Of a stretch of DNA of 64,000 nt, positions 12,001-21,000 are shown piece by piece. Positions within the stretch are counted from its first letter, which is position 1; each line of letters begins with the position of its first letter. Location of the stretch: positions 62,001 through 126,000 of the forward strand of contig JAPDOI010000964.1 of NCBI GenBank assembly GCA_029168955.1, written 5' to 3'. The DNA is from Aplectana chamaeleonis (taxonomy: Eukaryota; Nematoda; Chromadorea; Rhabditida; Cosmocercidae). A program made the translations under genes and the position numbers. Under the pieces are notes generated by a model that ran no database searches, was not told the DNA's origin, and saw only the letters and a program-made list of their open reading frames with translations.

Positions 12001-15000
12001 CATTCGTTCCATTGTGATGAGCTCCTTCAAAACTGTTTCAGAGTGTCGCTTAGTAACTGGAGGTGGAACACCACCACTCAGACATTGGTGGGGACGTCCC
12101 CGAGAACAACGACGGAACTTTTCTCGAAACAACTGGGGAACTTCCCCCAAATTGAGGGGAGGCGAAGGGGACCTCCGGCCAGCAGGTCTTCCCTTGTTCT
12201 CCCGATCGCCGGTCTTCCCCATACTGTCGCTACCCAACACCCCTTGTTCATTGATTGGTCAAAAATCAGCTTGCAGATTTCGCTGTTTTCAACAGCTTCC
12301 TGTTCATGGGAAACTGGAATAGGGCCAAAATTATTCACCTCTGACGAAAGGTTACAGAGAAGTTTGTTATCTCTCCTGAAATTCGGACAGAGATACCTTA
12401 CACAGTCCCTGAGTGGCAGATCTGTCCCCTCAACATGCGAGGTGCGAGACCACCTCGAGGCTGGTCAGTTTGCATCACCGTATACACTGCGGCTTTGTTT
12501 CCTCGGTTCATCACGCTCGGGGAGGCCAGGGAAACAACCGGGGACTGTTTCGCAAAAGCGAACTTTCCTTGTTCTCCCCCGAGTGGACTGTTTCGAACGT
12601 CATTCGTTTTGTATAATTCGAGGGCAGAGGGGCGAAACGTCCCATTCCCGGGGGGACATCTCACCCCACTCCTCTTGATCGAGTGATAACGGCCAAACCA
12701 GGTCCCTCGGAAACTTCCCCCACAAGTATCTGAGCAGGTAATAGGTCATCCTCTCCATCTTGGAGCGAAATTCGCATCGGCGGGCAATCGTTGTTGAATA
12801 GAATATTCCAGTATGATTTCTTCTTTTTGGATATTGTTTCCTCTTTCTACATCCTGTACCAGATCCTCGACACTCACTTCAGCACAAATCAGACAATGAT
12901 TTTTTATCGCGAACTATGCCCCGAGTCAAAAATCAGTCTCTCACCCTTGTCCTTGGAAGAACTCGATAAAGTCTTCGTCTTCATTGACATCCGGATTGTT
13001 TTCAAACGACAAGCACGTTACGTTCTCCCAATATCGTATGCCTTTTATTATGTTTGAAATAGCGTAGAAATCTGAACGATTCAATTTATAACTGAGAGAT
13101 TTGCCTTTATTACCCATTCGCACGTGAGAGGAGCAGAAATACTCTTTTATTGGTATTCGTAGGCAGTGTTCACGATGGAAAAAGTTTTCGAGGAAACCGC
13201 GAAAATCTATTTTGTTCAAAAACAGCTGGAGAGCCGCGAAGGTTGCGCGGCGGAACGCGTCAAAAGTAAAGTTATTGAGGCACTAGACGCCAATCCGTGC
13301 ACAGGTGCGCAGCACCGCCCACAGAATTTCGAGTTTCATGCTGTCTGGTCAGAAATCTGTGAAGTGCACAGCAACTCATAAAGTAGTTCAAGTGTATAGA
13401 AATCTATTTTTTTACAGAAAACAGGCACAGAAGTGTTAGAGTTTAGTAAATGGCAATAATGGAGCTTGAAAAAAGGTCAAGACGATGATCAGAAGTCATT
13501 TATTGAATATGGGTTACGAGCCAGCTGATGAGGCTGCGTCCATAGGTCAATGGTATCCATTGTCGCTGTCATGAGTGACAGTCATGTCATTTAGCACAAA
13601 TCGTGGTGGGACCATCACCGGAGCAATGGCACTGGCCGCCTTAGGAACAGTTGCCGCGTGTCCGTCGCAGCGGCGTGTTGCGTAGGACTGACATTGTGCA
13701 AATTCGCCAATGCCTGTCGTTGCCACTGTCGCTGTCGCTGTGCAGACCGACGCGACCGCGTGTCGCAAAAGTATCCCATTAGCCATACGTCGCGAGAGCG
13801 TGCGATTACGCAAAATCGATGTTAATCTAGACCACACGTTTTGCTTGCCCCTCACGGGCGCTCCCTCTCACGTTCACGCCCGCTCGCTGTCGCGCGCTTA
13901 CGTCAGCTCAAAGAGGGAAACAGCAAGGTTCAAGCTTACTGCTCAATCTCTATGTAAAGTAGGAGACATTAAACCTGTTACAAAACTGTTGCCCTTGTAC
14001 CCCATAACCCCATCACATAATACGCAAACCTAAGGAAAAAACGGTCAGCGTTTGCGCCGATTCGAGCGATTGATCACCAGGTCAAAGATTGTCAATCGAA
14101 ACAAAACGAGGGGGGAGGGGGTATTTGCCAGTGCTCAGAACCTGGTACCGGGCGACCCGTCGCTGCTCGTCCGGGTCGCCCGAAATGGTGAATCGGGTCG
14201 CGAGAAAATTTGTAAATTGTAGATTAGTCGTCCGTAACGTACAGTCACACGCAAATTCGCTGCCCCGGGAAGGCAATTTTCGTCATCCGGGTGGCTGGTA
14301 ACAATCGAGAGGTTAGCGGGTCGCCCGGAAAGGTTGGCGGGTCGCCCGGAACGGGATCTGGCCCCGATTTTGAGTGTCCGGGTGGCCCGAAATGCAGTTT
14401 TTCTGCACCGGGAAGGCCGGAACGAAGTTCTGAGTACGGACGACTAATCTAAAATGCACAAATTTTCTCGCGACCCGATTCACCATTTCGGGCGACCCGG
14501 ACGAGCAGCGACGGGTCGCCCGGTACCAGGTTCTGAGGTGTTTCATTGCGGGCACGGGCTACTTCAGCGTTGAGGAGCGTTGAGAGGCGCACAACAGCGG
14601 GAACTCACGCTCTCGCCTTGTATGGACGCTGCCTGGCCCCTTATACTACCAATCATCTATGCGGCAGCGTCCATACGTTGCGAAGTCGCACCATTACGCA
14701 AAATCGATGTTCATCGAGAGCACATGATTTGCTAACCGCTTACGCGCGCTCAGGGTCAGGCGGGCGTTGTCCCTCTGGACAACAAGGGGGACATGAAAAT
14801 TTTCGAAATTTAGATTTTTTCAGGGGGGTACGTAAAAACTTCGGGCCAAAATTTTAAAAAGTCGTAGATGTTTTCAGTTGCGTTTCTCTTTAAAGGCAGT
14901 GTTCACGATAAAAGTCGTTTTTCTGCTTTTCCGCCTATCTTGAAAACGGTCCCATGCTGATTTCAATGATGTCCCTGGAATCGTACAAGACCCCCTGATA

Positions 15001-18000
15001 ACGGAGTTATGGTCCCTCTAAATTCAGCTAGGGGAGCATAGTGGACGAGTTGTCCGAGTCTTGTAACTCCCGTTTTTTGCAACCGATGTGTGCGAGCTGA
15101 CCTGAGTGAAGAGAGAAGTTGAGATTGAAGGGAAGAACGGGGCTTTTGATCGGAAACCATCGCTCATTTAACCACGATTTCAGTTCAACTGTTATAGGAA
15201 GTGGCCCAATGGGTTGACTGGCCCACGAGATTTTCACCCACTTACCGGCCGTTTTTCGTCGCACTTCCGTTCCTAATCTTCTTAGAGGGACCCAAAGCTT
15301 ACGTTGTAGCCAAAAGAACGTGCAAATTTTTCTTCGTGAACACTGCCTTTAAAGGCGGCGTTCACGATGATCATCCTCGTTGACTTTCCACAGTGAAATG
15401 ATAGGCGAGAAGGATCCTAGGCTCCCAGTGTCGAAAGAACAGTAGAAAACGAGCCAGGAGCGGCAAAATAACGGCTGCAAACAAGCGTTTTGGTGCCCCA
15501 GACACGCCTGGTGCCCCAGATCCTCCCCTCAAAAAGAACAAATGAAGACTCAGGTTACAGGAATGATCAAGTGAAGGAAGTGCTGATAAGTGAGCTGATC
15601 TCTTAATTGCACTGATAGGTATCATCCTTCTAGCGGTCAATCCCTCCACGCTCAAAAATCAACGTAAACAAGAGAGGGCCTATTTTGGCTCAAAAACCCG
15701 ACTTTTGCGTCCTTTTTGAGCATGCCTTGCTATATAGGGCACCAGACCTTCCGTAAACCGTTGAGATATCGGAAGTGAAATTTATCGTGAACACTGCCTT
15801 TAAGTGAAGAAAACAGGTTGTGGAACGAGGGGTTCGGACGTGATTGTCTCACATATTGTAATAGAGAAAATTAGTACAGCACCACAACAGTACATGTGAG
15901 AAAAGTATCTTTACATAACGATATAATAGACATATTTTGGGCAGCATTCAATTTTTCAGCACACAAAACAATTTTTTAGACGAGTTACATTCATTAATCG
16001 GGCCTATTACCGCTTGAAATCTTCACTTCGAAAATTGGACAACGTACGTCCCCCCATAGAATTTCAGATTTTCAAAATTCTGAAGAAGATTCAGATTCTC
16101 CATGAAATTCCCCACAAACTGATACCTAACACCCCTCCCACCACCTTAAAATCACGGAGAAAGTTGCCTAAAACACGTTTTGCCGTTGTCCAAAACCGTT
16201 GTCCAGAACCGCGCCTTCGGCAAAAATTGGACAACGGAATTTTTTTTCAAAAAAGCGATTTCTAAAAGTTTAGCTTCCTGGCAAAGGTAATGATTTGGCA
16301 ATGTTATAATTATAAGAAATATAGAGGTTGAAAAATAAAAATAAAACGTCTTGAAATATCTTTGAAAATGATTTGGCGCAAAATAACCAGAAGTAATGAA
16401 AAAACTTCGAAATGTAGTGAAATGACCAAAATCGGATTTGGCGGTCAATCATAAGCCAAGTTTTGATAAGTAGGGACAGACGAGGGAGAGGATTATAGAA
16501 GCTTTTCCGTTAAACTTATCAAAGCTAAATCAAGCGCGCAACGGAAACAGTAAAACATTTGACTGAAGCCGTAATACGGAAATCAGCGTAGGTCAAGCTA
16601 TGTAAACGTAACGCTCAATCCGATGCGCGCTTGATTCAGCTTTAATAAGTTTAACGGAAAAGCTTCTATAATCCTCTCCCTCGTCTGTCACTACTTATCA
16701 AAGCTTAACTTATGATTGACCGCCAAATCCGATTTTGGTCATTTCACTACATTTCGAAGTTTTTTCATTACTTCTGGTTATTTTGCACCAAATCATTTTA
16801 AAGGCAGCATACTCGCTCGTAAACGTGATTGAGATAACTACGGAAATAGAATGGTATCGCCCAGATTACAACGCCTAAGCGTTTTGAAGTGTCAAAAACG
16901 ACCCACAATGCCGCTACATAAGTTAGAAGTTGGCCCCGCCCTGTATTTTCACGCCCCCTGTATTTGCCCTTTTCCTGCAACGCAAGATTGCTGGGTCATA
17001 TTCACCGTCGGTACTGTTGGTAGATCGCCTAACAAGTGAACTACACACGTCACTGGCGGCGAAGATGGCCCAACAACCCTGCGTTAGAGGAAAAGGGCGA
17101 ATACAGGGGGCGTGAAAGTACAGGGGGGGGCTAACTTCTAACTTATGTAGCGGCATTGTGGGTCGTTTTTGACACTTCAAAATGCGTAGGTATTATGTTG
17201 TAAGCCATACGGTTCGATTCACATTGTTATCCCAACCACGTTTACGAGCGTGTATGCTGCCTTTAAAAGATATTTCAAGACGTTTTATTTTTATTTTTTC
17301 AACTTCTATATTTCTCGTAATTATAACATTGCCAAATCATTACTTTTGCCAGGAAGCTAAACTTTTAGAAATTTCATATATTTTCCCAAAGGTTCCTTTT
17401 TTGGCGTGATTTTTGCTTAGCGATTCCCATTTCGGAAAGGCGAAACCTATGACTACAGTTTTTGCCTTCGTTGAATAATGAAATCGGTACCGATCTGTGT
17501 TGTCGGACAACTATGACTCCTAAAAATTGTGACCCGCAACCAGGGTTCGGCGTGAGGTGTGATGTACCACAGAGGGGGTGTCGGACCCATCGACATCCGG
17601 TGGGATGGGGGGTCGGACCTTCGGTCAACCAATAAACAAGATGGTCTTCTATCAGGCCGGAGGGGGGGGTTAAGAACTATACAGTTAGTATAAAAAATGA
17701 CGACAAAATGAGATCACAATAGGAGGTCAAATTAAAACTGGAGATTATACTGAGAAAGCAAAATGAGACAAGAGATCAAAAAAGAAACTGAATAGTGAGA
17801 AACATTTGCGAAAAAACAAATGAGGCAAGATATGAAATGGGGATGTAAAAATGAGGCAGGAACACACAAGAAGAGCTTACAATTCACTGGTGATAAAGCA
17901 TGCAACACAATAGACGACGGTAGCACGGCCATCGCTAATGACTCTGACCAGGAGTAGGAGTCTTGGAAAGGCAAAATGTGTCGCCAAAGCGCTCCTGGAT

Positions 18001-21000
18001 ATGTCAGCAGCAGCGGTGTTGAGTCATCGAGGTCATTACAAGCGGACAATCCTGTCAACGAAATGACACAGATGTTCCTGATTTTCGTAATCTAAGATGC
18101 ATTCTTAGGCGATTTAGAGTTCACAGGTTCGAATAAAAATTTCGCAAAGCTGTAAAACGATGGATAGCTGACTGTCACAAAAGAGCGTTGGTCACTGTGA
18201 TATCTCTTATAATTTCCTTAATGAAATCGCCTTTCGTTTTTTACGCCCCCAGGGAACATATGAGGTGTTGCGTGCGCGGAACCCACATTTTGAATACGAA
18301 TGTCCGCATGTGAAAACGCTCCCAAAGTTTCATGGATGCAGCTTCAATCCGAACAGCGCTACATAGGGTGTGCGATGACTGTTTTCGTGCCCTGAGGGCA
18401 TATAGGTGCGGTTTCAGGCATAAAAACCACATTTAGTAATTGGCTATCCGGATGTGAAAACGCACCCGAAATTTCATGGACTCAGCATCAAGCCGAACAG
18501 CGCTACATAGGATGTTGTCCATGAAAAAATGTTCAAGTCCGGAATTGTTGTGAAATATTTACAAGTATTTATCGAATTTTTAATTAGGGAGTTTCGCGTT
18601 GCCACAACGTGCGGAAAACCTAGTCACGGACCCAATTAATCAATTTCATTCTTTTACCCGGTTAAAAACGGTCTTTGAAGACCCATTTTTAGGTGTGATA
18701 CAATCGATTGTATCACACCTAAAAATGGGTCTTCAAAGACCGTTTTCAATGGTTAAAAGAATGAAATTGATTACTTGGGTCCGTGACTAGGTTTTCCGCA
18801 CGTTGTAGCAACTCCCTCCCTAATTCTCCCTAATTCAAATTTCGTTAAATACTTGTAATTATTTCACAGCTATCGATTTTTTCATGGACCCCAACCTATG
18901 TAGCGCTGTTCGGCTTAAAGCTGCGTCCATGAAACTTTGGGTGCGTTTTAACATCCGGATAGTCAATTACCAAATGTGGTTTTCATGCCTGAAACCGCGC
19001 TATGTACCCTCAGGGCATGAAAACAGGCTCCGTCCACCCTATGTAGCGCTGTTCGAATTGAAGCTGCATCCATGAAATTTAGGGTGCGTTTTCACATCTG
19101 AACCGCCAATTACCTAATGTGGTCTTCATTCCCGAAACCGCACCTATGTGCCCTCCGGGCACTAATGAACGTTCAGCCATTGAACAAACATTTGGTGCCA
19201 TTGTCGTAGGAGAGTTGTTTCTGTCTGCTTTCGTGGAAAACATTTATTTATTGCATTATTAAGTCTTGATGTAGTCTTGAATTAAAAATTCGTTCACTAT
19301 AAAATAAAAAAATTACGAAATGAGGACCTCCCTTCCCCGGTCGTCGCCATCATTTTTCCCAGGGGGGGGGGCTGAGCCAATCTCTTGACTTGGGTGGGGG
19401 GTCGGACCAATGTTGGGTTGTATCACACCTCGCGCCGTAGCCTACCCGCAACCATAAAAAAACGACCCTTGCTTTCCCACTGGGGTCCCAAACATTTTCT
19501 ACGGCGTCCTGCGCATTCCCACTGTGGGCCCGCACACTTTCTGTGGCGTCCTGCGCGCTTCTTAAATCCTATTCACACCAACCATCTTGAACAGGGCACA
19601 ATCTTGGGAGGAAGCTTATAGGCACAGTCCAACCTCAGGATCGTTCTCCAGTTCAATAGCTCGTTTTAGAGAGAATGTCGGGCTGATCACAACGGTGTCT
19701 GCAGAATTGCTCAGAACCCACAATGAATGGAATTATGGCCACTCGAAAATTTTGAATTCGAACTATGAGAATTTTGTGGACGAGTTGTCACGGGCCTGTT
19801 TTTCCTTGTCGTTCGTATTCATCGCGCCGGAGCAAACCACATTATAAAGCTAGACCGATAACAAATGGAAGAACATAGATTTTGATTGGGTTCCACTTCG
19901 CTTCTCGTCCCTATTGAGACCGAAAACCCGGAGGGGCGGAGCGAATTGGTGCTGATTTCGGGGGCGGAGAGAGTGGGTGCTCGATTTTTCTCGCTTATTC
20001 TGAAGAGTTGAGATTCCGTGTTCTTCAGGATTGCTACACAGGTGCGTCCGAACCATAATATCAAATTTTACCCACGAGCTTGGACTTTGTATTTATCAGT
20101 AATCGTGTTGATTTTCATTAGTTCATTTTCAAAGTTCAGTGAACGTAGGATGGTTTACAATAACATGTTTACATGCTTTTACCCGTCTTGGCCCTCAATA
20201 TTGAGGTTCCGCTAAAATTGAGCTTTCAACTCCAAACTTGAATAGGAGCTAGGTGCATCCATTTCCAGCTTCCTGCCAAAAATTCAGGCTCCTAGCTCAA
20301 TTTTAAGTACTGTAACAAGATCGTGAACGCCGTCTGAAAAAAAGTAGATTAACAGTTTTTCGACCAAAATCACGTGGTTTTCTCCATTTTTCTCGAGTCT
20401 CAAGGAACCATTCCAAACCATTTTAGGGTGTTTACCCCAACTTTTTACGTTTTTTCTAGTGGTGAGAAAATCGTATCTCCACAGTTATTCCGAACGCCTA
20501 TTTTGGAACCGCAGAGCTGCGCGTGGGCGAGTTAAAGCCGAATCTGGTGCGCGCTTCGCGCGCACCACAATTTCAACATCCTAAAGGTAAAATTCCTATC
20601 TTTGGCCTACCTTCTACTCACTACCACGATTTCGCTCGGAAACTCATCAATTCAGAGCATTCCGGAGCAAGGGGATTTACTTACCACTGCGGCGAAGCGC
20701 CGAAAAATATCGCGCTCCAATGCTAAGCCGCGCTCGCGACCTGCGGTGGTTTTGCGGGCACTGTTGCGTAGTACAGTGCCTACAGAACCACCGCCGGTGA
20801 CACCCCTCTCCCACCCGCGCTCGCACCCCTTCTGTTTGAACAATACTAGTTGGGAATCGAACTTTTTTCAACCTGTGAAGGTTTACGCACCCACAAAAGG
20901 GTTCCCCCACTCGGAGGTCTTGATGCAAACCTAGTTGGAGGTTTCTTATCCGTCAAAATGTAGACTTCTGCCGGTATCTGCTATTTGATAGTGCTATCAG

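Noticed and set aside
12043..12678. 211-codon plus-strand open frame
   Set aside because: It lies within an astacin intron on the opposite strand, is GC-rich and has no recognisable domain.
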